A stretch of 64,000 nucleotides of DNA from Limnoglobus roseus (GTDB taxonomy: Bacteria; Planctomycetota; Planctomycetia; Gemmatales; Gemmataceae). The translations under genes and the position numbers were made by a program. Every line of letters starts with the position of its first letter. Position 1 is the first letter of the stretch. Location: the NCBI RefSeq assembly GCF_008254045.1, contig NZ_CP042425.1, positions 7,330,163-7,394,162 of the forward strand, given 5' to 3'. A model generated the notes under the pieces. The model did not search any database. It worked only from the letters and a program-made list of their open reading frames with translations, and had not been told where the DNA came from. This document shows positions 54,834 through 62,582 of this stretch, one piece after another.

Positions 54834-55391
54834 ATGATCGACGCGTACTTGAAATTGACGACCAACTCGTCCCAGGCCGGGGGGGAAGCCCAGGACTCGA
54901 TCTTCCACGAAGAAATCGAGATCTCCAGCTTCTCGACCGGCGGTGGCGGTTCGCACTCCAAGGAGGAGAACGAGGACATGCCGCTGGCCGTGGTTCTCGG
55001 GCGGAGCCACTGCCCGTTCAACTTCGAGATCGGCAAGAACGCGGACACGTCGTCGCCCTACCTGTTTAACGCCTACTGCACGACGTACGCTCGCCTCTAC
55101 TTGCCCGACGTCAACCTCTTCAAGGCGGCCGAGGTGTCGTTCCGCAAGGCCGGCGCGGGCGGGGGCGCGGCCGACGCGAAGTCCGGTGCGGTGTACTTGA
55201 CGATCAAGTTCGAGCAAGTGGTGTTGACCAACTACTCGTTGAACACCTCCGCGGACGGTGCCGCAACCGAGACGGTCAAGTTCGCCTTCCGAACGTGCAA
55301 GATGGAGTACCAGCCGCAGACCCGCCAGGGGTCCACCCAGCCGCCGAAGGAAATGAAGGGCTGGGACTTCCTGAAGAACAAACCGGCTTGA
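54834..55391 (+). CDS. Divergent Hcp-like protein
   Basis: Protein of 185 residues with Hcp layout: MIDAYLKLTTNSSQAGGEAQ, IFHEEIEISSFSTGGGGSHS, a middle YARLYLPDVNLFKAAEVSFR, GAVYLTIKFEQVVLTNYSLN and a final VKFAFRTCKMEYQPQT strand. It differs strongly from hcp1/hcp2 and resembles the coiled-coil Hcp-like protein at its ends. GGGGAGATG precedes the ATG, and it is 10 bases before tssE. It may form a special ring at the VgrG or baseplate end of the tube. Confidence 0.75.
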   Translation: MIDAYLKLTTNSSQAGGEAQDSIFHEEIEISSFSTGGGGSHSKEENEDMPLAVVLGRSHCPFNFEIGKNADTSSPYLFNAYCTTYARLYLPDVNLFKAAEVSFRKAGAGGGAADAKSGAVYLTIKFEQVVLTNYSLNTSADGAATETVKFAFRTCKMEYQPQTRQGSTQPPKEMKGWDFLKNKPA

Positions 55392-55401
55392 GGCCCGCCC
55401 A

Positions 55402-55884
55402 ATGCCGACGCCCGCCCTGCCCACGGCCTTGACGCCGTCCGTCTTCGACCGCCTGACCGACCCCGAGGCCGGCGGGCCAGGCCTGCGGATCGGGTACACG
55501 CTCAGCCAGATGATGACCGCCGTCCGGATCGACCTGGAAGAACTGCTCAACACGCACAGCCCGTACGAGGACGTGCCCGCCGAGTTCCCGCTCGTGGCGG
55601 ATTCGGTCCTGACCTACGGGCTTCCCGACGTGACAGCCCTGCCGGCGGCCGGGGACGCCGACAAGCAGCGGCTCGGCTACTTGTTGGCCGGGATCATCGC
55701 CCGGCACGAGCCGCGACTCATCGGGGTCACGGTCACACTCCTCGACGGGGAGTCCCGCAGTGACTTGCAGGTACAGTTTCGGATCGACGCCCGACTCGCT
55801 GTGGACCCGTCCCCGGAAGTCGGATTCGTGACCGTCATGGACATCTTCAGTGGGGCGACCTCGGTGAACGTGGCCGACGACTGA
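55402..55884 (+). CDS. tssE: T6SS baseplate protein TssE (gp25-like)
   Basis: Protein of 160 residues of the gp25/TssE group that joins sheath to baseplate wedge. It has a start (SVFDRLTDPE) and IRIDLEELLNT-like segment (VRIDLEELLNTHSPYEDVPA). YGLPDV follows, then a C-terminal strand pair (RLIGVTVTLLDGESRSDLQV, FRIDARLAV). It follows the Hcp-like gene by 10 bases and precedes tssF by 20. Confidence 0.88.
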   Translation: MPTPALPTALTPSVFDRLTDPEAGGPGLRIGYTLSQMMTAVRIDLEELLNTHSPYEDVPAEFPLVADSVLTYGLPDVTALPAAGDADKQRLGYLLAGIIARHEPRLIGVTVTLLDGESRSDLQVQFRIDARLAVDPSPEVGFVTVMDIFSGATSVNVADD

Positions 55885-55904
55885 CCCCGGAATACCAAAG
55901 GCTT

Positions 55905-57749
55905 ATGTCGCTACTCTTCCCGTACTACGAACGCGAGTTGGCGTTCCTCCGCCAGATGGCCGCGGAGTTCGCCCGGTCGCACCCGGCGGCGGCCGGCCGC
56001 CTCCTCCTCGAGCCGAACCGGAGCGCCGACCCGCACGTCGAACGCCTCCTCGAATCGTTCGCCCTGCTGACGGCCCGCGTCCACCACAAGCTCGACGACG
56101 AGTTCCCGGAGTTGGCCGACGGGTTGCTCTCGGTGCTGTACCCGCACTACCTGGCCCCGATGCCGTCGTGCGCGATCGTGCAGTTCGACGTGGACGCCGG
56201 CCGCGGGCCGCTGCCGAACGGCTTCGTCATCCCCCGCCACAGCCGCATCGTCACACAACCGGTCAAGGACACCGTTTGCCGCTACCAGACGTGCTACCCA
56301 ACCACCTTGTGGCCGATCAAGGTCACCCAGGCCCGGCTGGTGTCGCCGCCGTTCCCGCCCGGCCTCACCCCGCCGCCGCGGACGGCCTCCGCCCTGATCC
56401 TGCGGTTCGAGACGCTGACCGGCGAGCCGTTCAGCCAGTTCGCCCTCGACCGCCTTCGCGTGCACCTCAACGGTCCGCCGTTCGTCACCGGCGGGCTGTA
56501 CGAATTGCTCTTCGGGCAAGCCCTCCAGGTGCTCGTCCGCACGGCCGACCCGAAGGCCACTGCCACATCGGTCCGCCTCGACCCGGCCAAGGTCATCCGC
56601 CCGGTCGGCTTCGAAGCCGACGAGGGGTTGATCCCGTACCCGCCGCCGTCGTTCCTCGGCTACCGGCTGCTCACCGAGTTCTTCGCCTTCCCGGCGAAGT
56701 TCGCCTTCGCGGACCTGGTCGGGTTGACGGCGTCGCGGGCAGTGGCCAACAGTCGCGCGATCGAGGTCGTCGTCTTCCTCGACCGGGCCGTGCCGTCGCT
56801 GGAAGCGGCGGTCGAGGCCGGCACGTTCCGCCTCGGCTGCACGCCCGTCGTGAACCTGTTCGAACAGACGGCCGAGCCGATCCCCCTCACGCGGACGAAG
56901 CACCAGTACCGTGTGGTCCCGGACGTGGCCCGGCCGCTCGGGTGCGAGGTCTTCTCGATCGACTCGGTGACGGCGACGGACGTGGGCACGGGCACGCGGA
57001 CGGAATACCGACCGTTCTACTCCGTCCGACACTCGCCGGACGGCCCGCAGGCGTACTGGTACTCCAGCCGCACGACGGCAGAGGGCGACGACCGCGGCAC
57101 CGACGTGGACCTGGTCCTCGTTGACCTGGACTTCCGGCCGCTCAAGCCCGACGACACGACGCTCGTCGTGCGGACGACCTGCACCAACCGCGACCTGCCG
57201 GCCCGGCTCCAGCGGTTCGGCGACGCGATGACCCTGGGCCTGGAGGGGGCTGCCCCGGTTTCGGGCGTGCGGGCCATCCGCAGCCCGACGCTGCCGCTCC
57301 GGCCGCCGCCCCGGCGGGGTCGATTCTGGCGGCTCGTGTCGCACCTGAACCTCAACCACCTCTCCCTCACCGACCCGGCCGAGGGAGGGGAATCGCTCCG
57401 GGAGATTCTGCGGCTCTACGACGCCGCGGACCCGGCGACCGATCCACAACAGGCGGCCGCCGTGCGGCAACTCATTGATGGCGTCAGCGGCGTCGCCTGT
57501 CGCCGCGTGCCTGGACGAACGCCGGGGGCCGGCGGCGGATTCGTCCGCGGCGTCGAGATCGCCGTTGAGTTCGACCCGCAGAAGTTCATCGACACCGGCG
57601 GGTCGTACTTGTTCGCCGCGGTGCTGGAGCGGTTTTTCGGTCTGTACGCCTCGATCAACTCGTTCACCCAAATGGTGGCGAAGACGCGGCACGGGGAAGG
57701 GGTTCAACGGAAATGGCCGCCACGAGCGGGCGAACAGGTTCTGATCTGA
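55905..57749 (+). CDS. tssF: T6SS baseplate protein TssF
   Basis: Protein of 614 residues. Its N terminus (LLFPYYERELAFLRQMAAEF, DPHVERLLESFALLTARVHH, ELADGLLSVLYPHYLAPMPS) is diagnostic. C-terminal text also fits (FVRGVEIAVEFDPQKF, SYLFAAVLERFFGLYASINS). It makes the baseplate wedge with TssG and TssE. The end overlaps the start of tssG by 37 bases, implying coupling. Confidence 0.96.
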   Translation: MSLLFPYYERELAFLRQMAAEFARSHPAAAGRLLLEPNRSADPHVERLLESFALLTARVHHKLDDEFPELADGLLSVLYPHYLAPMPSCAIVQFDVDAGRGPLPNGFVIPRHSRIVTQPVKDTVCRYQTCYPTTLWPIKVTQARLVSPPFPPGLTPPPRTASALILRFETLTGEPFSQFALDRLRVHLNGPPFVTGGLYELLFGQALQVLVRTADPKATATSVRLDPAKVIRPVGFEADEGLIPYPPPSFLGYRLLTEFFAFPAKFAFADLVGLTASRAVANSRAIEVVVFLDRAVPSLEAAVEAGTFRLGCTPVVNLFEQTAEPIPLTRTKHQYRVVPDVARPLGCEVFSIDSVTATDVGTGTRTEYRPFYSVRHSPDGPQAYWYSSRTTAEGDDRGTDVDLVLVDLDFRPLKPDDTTLVVRTTCTNRDLPARLQRFGDAMTLGLEGAAPVSGVRAIRSPTLPLRPPPRRGRFWRLVSHLNLNHLSLTDPAEGGESLREILRLYDAADPATDPQQAAAVRQLIDGVSGVACRRVPGRTPGAGGGFVRGVEIAVEFDPQKFIDTGGSYLFAAVLERFFGLYASINSFTQMVAKTRHGEGVQRKWPPRAGEQVLI

Positions 57750-58876
57750 CGGTCGGCGAACCCGGGTCCGTCGCGGCCCTGTTATTTGCCGAACCGTACC
57801 GCTTCGACTTCTTCCAGGCCGTGCGCATCCTGGAAGCACTCGGCCGGGAGGGTACGACCAGGGCCGGCCTCGGCGTGGGCGGGGCGGGACCACCGGCGGC
57901 CGAGGCGGTCCGGTTCCGCGTGCCTTCCACCCTCTCGTTCCCCCCCAGCTCGCTCGTCGGCCTCACGCCGCCCGCGGCCGGGCGGGTGCCGGAGTTGACC
58001 GTCGCCTTCTTCGGGCTGATCGGACCGTCCGGCGTTCTGCCGCGGCACTACACCGAGCGGGTCGCCCGGCTCGTCGGCGATTCCCACGCGCCCGAGCGGT
58101 ACGCCCTGCGGGACTGGCTCGACCTCTTCCACCACCGCCTCATCTCGCACTTCTACCGGGCCTGGGCGAAGTACCGACTCTGGGTCACGCGCGAGCGGGC
58201 CACAGGGCCGGGCGTCGATCCTTTCACGACGGCGGTTCAGGCGTTCGTCGGGCTGGCAACCCCTGGGCTAACGGGCCGGGGGACTGTCACCGCCCCGGAC
58301 ACCGGTCCCAAGCCCGGCCCCGCCCGAACGCTCGCGACGTTGTCCGACGACGTGACCCAACTGTTCGCCGGCCACTTCTCCCGGCGGCCCAGGACGGCAG
58401 CCGGTCTTGAGGCGGTTGTGACCGCGTACCTCGGCCTGCCGGTCCGGGTCGACCCGTTCCGCGGCCAGTGGCTGTCGGTCGACGCGAGCGACCGGGCGTA
58501 CACGTCGGCCCTCGGCGGGGCGGCGCTCGGGACTGGTCCGATCCTCGGGGAGCGCGTTTGGGACGTGCAGTCGAAGTTCCGCGTGCGAGTCGGGCCGGTC
58601 GATCGGCAGCAGTTCGACGAACTCCTGCCTGACCCGTCGCCAACCCCGGCGGGAAAAAAGTTTTACCTGCTGATGCACCTGATCCGGCTGTACGCTGGCC
58701 CCGAGTTCGACGTGGAAGTCCAGTTCGTCGTCCGGGCGACCGAGGTGCCCGCGGCGAAACTGCCGCTCGGCACGGGTCGTGGGCCACGGCTCGGCCGTAA
58801 CACCTGGCTCGTGAGCATGACCCCCGAACGCGATGCCGGGGACGCGGCGTTCACGGTCGCCGACCGTCCGTCCTGA
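57713..58876 (+). CDS. tssG: T6SS baseplate protein TssG
   Basis: Protein of 387 residues. TssG text includes PYRFDFFQAVRILEALGREG, FRVPSTLSFPPSS, TVAFFGLIGPSGVLPRHYTE, LRDWLDLFHHRLISHFYRAW and LQSKFRVRVGP-like WDVQSKFRVRVGPVDRQQFD. It completes the baseplate set. The start lies 37 bases inside tssF; this is a long overlap, so a later start is possible but would cut the usual N terminus. It joins the SUMF1-like gene as TGATG. Confidence 0.95.
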   Translation: MAATSGRTGSDLTVGEPGSVAALLFAEPYRFDFFQAVRILEALGREGTTRAGLGVGGAGPPAAEAVRFRVPSTLSFPPSSLVGLTPPAAGRVPELTVAFFGLIGPSGVLPRHYTERVARLVGDSHAPERYALRDWLDLFHHRLISHFYRAWAKYRLWVTRERATGPGVDPFTTAVQAFVGLATPGLTGRGTVTAPDTGPKPGPARTLATLSDDVTQLFAGHFSRRPRTAAGLEAVVTAYLGLPVRVDPFRGQWLSVDASDRAYTSALGGAALGTGPILGERVWDVQSKFRVRVGPVDRQQFDELLPDPSPTPAGKKFYLLMHLIRLYAGPEFDVEVQFVVRATEVPAAKLPLGTGRGPRLGRNTWLVSMTPERDAGDAAFTVADRPS

Positions 58877-59748
58877 TGGGAGACTTCGCCGTGCCCTCGA
58901 AACCCGACCCGAACCCCAAGTCGCGGCTCGACAGCCTCCGGATGACCAACGTCTGGGGGTCGATGCTCACCGACGAGGAAGAGCAACTCGCCAAAATCGT
59001 CGTCAACGACGTGGGCATCCGGCTCGCGCTCCTGCCCGCTGGCCTGTACGAGATGGGGGCCGACGCGGAGGGCGATCCGCTCGCCCGGCCGAACGAAGCC
59101 CCCGCCCACCGGGTCGTCTTCTCGGCAACCGTTTACATGGGCGTCTCGCCCGTGACACAGGCGGAGTACCAGCGGGTGACGGGCCGCAACCCGTCCACGT
59201 TCACGGGCGATCAAGGCGGCCCGGACAACCCGGTCGAAGGGGTGTCGTGGCACGACGCGGTCAATTTCTGCACGGCCCTCGGCCGCCGGCCGGCCGAGCG
59301 GCAGGCGGGGCGAACCTACCGCCTGCCGACGGAGGCCGAGTGGGAGTTCGCCTGTCGGGCCGGCAGCACGACCATCTACAGCAGTAGCAACGATCTGCCG
59401 CTCTCCCAGGCGAACTTCTGCGGCGCGTACGGCCCGGACGGCGGCCCCCGTAGCCCGGCCCGCGGTCGGACCAGCCCGGTGGGTGCGTACCCGGCGAACC
59501 TCTTCGGCCTTCACGACATGCACGGCAACGTGTGGGAGTGGTGCCAGGACTGGTACGCCGAGGACTATTACGAGACCAGCCCGCTCCAGAACCCGCCCGG
59601 CCCACCGGAAGGGCGGTTCAAAGTCACTCGCGGCGGCAGTTGGCGGAGTCTCGCGGCGAGTTGCCGGGCGTCGTACCGCAATGCGGTGACGCCGAACAAC
59701 CGCGACGCCTACACCGGCTTCCGCGTGGTGATGATGGTCGCGGGGTAA
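58876..59748 (+). CDS. SUMF1/FGE-like protein, probably not an active FGE
   Basis: Protein of 290 residues in the formylglycine-generating-enzyme fold: LLPAGLYEMGADAEGD, VYMGVSPVTQAEYQRVTGRN, YRLPTEAEWEFACRAG, LFGLHDMHGNVWEWCQDWYA and VTRGGSWRSLAASCRASYRN. In true FGE two Cys bind copper at the last site (GGS-x-x-C and five residues on another C). Here the first is Ser, so sulfatase activation is unlikely. SUMF1-like proteins occur in some T6SS clusters as regulators or effectors (general knowledge). It is co-translated with tssG. Confidence 0.88.
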   Translation: MGDFAVPSKPDPNPKSRLDSLRMTNVWGSMLTDEEEQLAKIVVNDVGIRLALLPAGLYEMGADAEGDPLARPNEAPAHRVVFSATVYMGVSPVTQAEYQRVTGRNPSTFTGDQGGPDNPVEGVSWHDAVNFCTALGRRPAERQAGRTYRLPTEAEWEFACRAGSTTIYSSSNDLPLSQANFCGAYGPDGGPRSPARGRTSPVGAYPANLFGLHDMHGNVWEWCQDWYAEDYYETSPLQNPPGPPEGRFKVTRGGSWRSLAASCRASYRNAVTPNNRDAYTGFRVVMMVAG

Positions 59749-59827
59749 GGTGTTTTTTCGGGCGAAAGCCCAGGGACGGCCGTCTCTGAACTTTCGCGTG
59801 TCCAACAACCAGCAGATGGAGGATGAC

Positions 59828-60208
59828 ATGCCCACCGTTCTCCTGGTCGAAGACGACGACACGAATCGCGACCTGCTCGCCCGGCGACTCACCCGCAAGG
59901 GCATGGTCGTGACGGCCGTCGCCGACGCCCCCGCAGCTCTGGCCGCGGCCTTCGCCGCCCCACCGGACGTGGTTCTCCTCGACTACAGTCTGCCCGGCAT
60001 GGACGGACTGGAAGCCGCCCGCCAACTCAAGGCCGATCCTCGCACGACAGCCGTTCCGATCGTGCTGCTGACGGCCCACGCCTCGCCCGGCGATCAAGAA
60101 CGGGCGATCGCGGCCGGCTGCGCCGCATATGATACCAAACCGATTGACTTGCCCCGGTTGCTCGCGACCATTGAATCATTGACAGCCCCGCGGACTGCTT
60201 CTTCATGA
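59828..60208 (+). CDS. Single-domain response regulator
   Basis: CheY-like receiver of 126 residues. It has acidic pocket (VLLVEDDDTNRDLLARRL), phospho-acceptor Asp52 in VVLLDYSLPGMDG, Thr in LLTAHAS and Lys in DTKPIDLP. There is no output domain, so it signals by protein contact. I start at 59828 because GGAGG lies five bases before; an ATG four codons upstream overlaps that site. Its stop overlaps the next start (ATGA). It probably works with the downstream H-box/receiver protein. Confidence 0.9.
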   Translation: MPTVLLVEDDDTNRDLLARRLTRKGMVVTAVADAPAALAAAFAAPPDVVLLDYSLPGMDGLEAARQLKADPRTTAVPIVLLTAHASPGDQERAIAAGCAAYDTKPIDLPRLLATIESLTAPRTASS

Positions 60209-61335
60209 CCACCGATACCGACGCGCTTGCCCTTGAATATGCCCTCGCCCGCCACGACCTTCGAACGCCCGTCACGGCGATTATTGGCTACGCGGAAATG
60301 CTGTTGGAAGACGATGCCGACTCCCTCCCGCCCGAACTCCGGACGCGGCTGTCCGAGGTGTCGGCCCTCGGCCGGCTCGCCGTTACACACATCGCCGCCT
60401 TGACGCCCGCCGGACCGGACGTGTGGGCCGTCGCCCGGCAACGGCTGTCGGCGATCGCGTCCCGACTCGTCGCCGCGGCCGCGGGCCTCGCCACCACCGG
60501 GTCCGGGTCATCAATTGAGGCCGACCTGGACCAAATTGTCGAATCGGCCGATCGGCTCACCCGCCTGCTCGCCTCCGGGACAATAAAGGCGGCCCGCCCG
60601 GCAACAGAAGTGGCCACAGCAATTCCCTCGGCGATCCCCCCCGGCTATATTTTGATTGTCGACGACGAGGCGGCCAACCGCCGCCTCCTGGCCCGCGAGG
60701 TCCAGAAACAGGGGCACACGTTCGCCCTCGCAGCGGACGGCCCCGCGGCACTCGAACTGATCGACGCCGCCGCGTTCGATTTGGTCCTGCTCGACCTGAT
60801 GTTGCCGGGCATGAGCGGGCTGGAGTGCCTAGCCCGCATCCGCAACCACCCGACGCGCGGGCACACGCCGGTGATCTTCGTGTCCGCCCGGGACGACGTG
60901 TCCCAATTGGTCCACTGCCTAGAGGCCGGTGCCGACGACCTGGTGGTGAAGCCGTGCGACCCGGCGATTCTCAAAGCCCGCGTCGGAGCGTGCCTCGAAA
61001 AGAAGCGACTCCGTGACTGGGAACTCGAGTACCAGGAGCACGTCGGCACGCTGACGAGCGTGGCGGCCGGCATCGAGTACGGGACGTTCGACCCCGCCGC
61101 CCTGGACGCCGTCGCCAATCGGCCCGACGCCCTGGGCGGGTTGGCCCGCGTCGTCGCCCGGACTGCGGCGGTCGTCCTGGCCCGGGAGGAGCAACTCCGC
61201 CGCGAGGTGCTGCACCTGCGGGTCGAGGTCGATCACGCCCGGCGGGATCGCCAGGTGGCGGAAATTGCCGAGACTGATTTCATGCAAGCCCTGGTCGCGC
61301 GGGCGGACGAACTCCGCCGCGGGCCAGGGGAGTAA
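60205..61335 (+). CDS. H-box plus receiver signalling protein without ATPase
   Basis: Protein of 376 residues. The N-terminal HisKA-like part has His17 in ARHDLRTPVTAIIGYAEMLL but no HATPase domain after it. A linker leads to a receiver (about 148-270) with Asp197 in LVLLDLMLPGMSG, SARDD and Lys in LVVKPCDPA. A helical C-terminal part follows (about 270-376), rich in Arg/Glu coiled coil. It looks like a phosphotransfer or dimerising adaptor rather than a kinase. It lies between a CheY-like gene and a MinD/ParA-type gene. Confidence 0.85.
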   Translation: MTTDTDALALEYALARHDLRTPVTAIIGYAEMLLEDDADSLPPELRTRLSEVSALGRLAVTHIAALTPAGPDVWAVARQRLSAIASRLVAAAAGLATTGSGSSIEADLDQIVESADRLTRLLASGTIKAARPATEVATAIPSAIPPGYILIVDDEAANRRLLAREVQKQGHTFALAADGPAALELIDAAAFDLVLLDLMLPGMSGLECLARIRNHPTRGHTPVIFVSARDDVSQLVHCLEAGADDLVVKPCDPAILKARVGACLEKKRLRDWELEYQEHVGTLTSVAAGIEYGTFDPAALDAVANRPDALGGLARVVARTAAVVLAREEQLRREVLHLRVEVDHARRDRQVAEIAETDFMQALVARADELRRGPGE

Positions 61336-61346
61336 GGAGGCTCCAT

Positions 61347-62114
61347 ATGGCCCAGGTCATTTCGGTCCACTCGTTCCGCGGGGGGACAGGCAAGTCGAAC
61401 ACGACGGCCAACCTCGCCGCTTCCACCGCACTCCGCGGAAAGAGGGTCGGCATCGTCGATACCGACATCCAATCGCCGGGCATCCACGTCCTCTTCGGGC
61501 TAGACGAGGCCAAGCTGACGCGGTCGTTGAACGACTACCTCTGGGGCCGGTGCCGGATCGGCGAAACCGCTTACGACGTGACCCCCCCGCCGGTGGCGAC
61601 CGCCGGCGGCAAGATGTTCCTCATCCCGTCGAGCCTGCGGCCGGGCGAGATCGCCCGCATCCTGAAGGAAGGGTACGACATCAAACTCTTGAGTAAGGGC
61701 TTCCGCGAGTTGATCGACCACCTTCAACTGGACTGCTTGTTTATCGACACGCACCCGGGGTTGAACGAAGAGACGCTCCTGTCGATCGCGATTTCGGACA
61801 CGCTCGTCCTCCTCCTCCGCCCGGACAAGCAAGACTTCCAGGGCACGGCCGTGACCGTTGAGGTGGCCCGCAAGTTGAAGGTGAACCGGATGCTACTGGT
61901 CGCGAACAAAGTCTTGCCCGAGGTCGATGCGGCCAGCCTGCGTCGGGACATTGAAACGGCGTACCGCGTACCGGTCGCCGCCGTGCTTCCGCTGACGGAA
62001 GACATGGTCCGGCTCGGCAGCGACGGGGTGTTCAGCCTGATTAACCCGACCCACCCGCTGTCGGCACTCTACCGCTCGCTCGCGGCCACCGTGACCGAAA
62101 CCGCCGTGGAATAG
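61347..62114 (+). CDS. MinD/ParA-type ATPase
   Basis: Protein of 255 residues with a deviant Walker A (SFRGGTGKSNTTANLAAS), switch I Asp (GIVDTDIQSPGIHVLFG) and Walker B (LFIDTHPGLNEETL). There is no ParB partner and no obvious membrane-targeting amphipathic tail. GGAGG lies before the ATG. Such ATPases position cell structures. Downstream of the baseplate genes and the two receiver genes, it could place or time T6SS assembly, but this is inferred from location. Confidence 0.9.
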   Translation: MAQVISVHSFRGGTGKSNTTANLAASTALRGKRVGIVDTDIQSPGIHVLFGLDEAKLTRSLNDYLWGRCRIGETAYDVTPPPVATAGGKMFLIPSSLRPGEIARILKEGYDIKLLSKGFRELIDHLQLDCLFIDTHPGLNEETLLSIAISDTLVLLLRPDKQDFQGTAVTVEVARKLKVNRMLLVANKVLPEVDAASLRRDIETAYRVPVAAVLPLTEDMVRLGSDGVFSLINPTHPLSALYRSLAATVTETAVE

Positions 62115-62126
62115 AGTTCGATTGCA

Positions 62127-62582
62127 TCACGCCCGGGCCAGGACCAAAACCCCTGCCAGGACGAGGCCGCCCCCGAGCGCGAGTTGCCATGTCAGCGGTT
62201 CGCCGAGGACGACGACGGCCAACACGATGACGAGGGCGACGCTGAGCTTGTCCACGGGCGCGACCTGCGAGGCAGGGGCGAGTTGCAGGGCACGGTAGTA
62301 GCACAGCCAGGATAGGCCCGTAGCAATCCCGGACAGCACGAGCATGGCCGTGCCGAAGCGGGAAAGGCGGCCAAGCGGCTCCCACTCGTGCCGAACCGAC
62401 ACGATGCCCGCGGTGACGACCAGAATCACGACCGTGCGGATGAGCGTGGCGAGGTTCGAGTTGATTTCCGCGACGCCGACTTTCCCGAGGATCGCCGTCA
62501 GAGCGGCGAAGAAGGCAGACTCGAACGCGAAGAGTTGCCAGTTGGGCTGGGGCAAGGTTGTGGGGTCGTTCACGGCTGTCAC
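62127..62582 (-). CDS. Single-domain EamA-type membrane protein
   Basis: Protein of 151 residues with about five membrane helices of the EamA drug/metabolite transporter type (FAFESAFFAALTAILGKVGV, LSWLCYYRALQLAPASQVAP, LSVALVIVLAVVVLGEPLTW). It is half the usual two-repeat length, so it may work as a dimer like small multidrug transporters. It starts with GTG overlapping the kinase stop (GTGA), so it is co-translated with the upstream sensor kinase. It is convergent with the ParA-like gene. Confidence 0.85.
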   Translation of the reverse strand: MTAVNDPTTLPQPNWQLFAFESAFFAALTAILGKVGVAEINSNLATLIRTVVILVVTAGIVSVRHEWEPLGRLSRFGTAMLVLSGIATGLSWLCYYRALQLAPASQVAPVDKLSVALVIVLAVVVLGEPLTWQLALGGGLVLAGVLVLARA

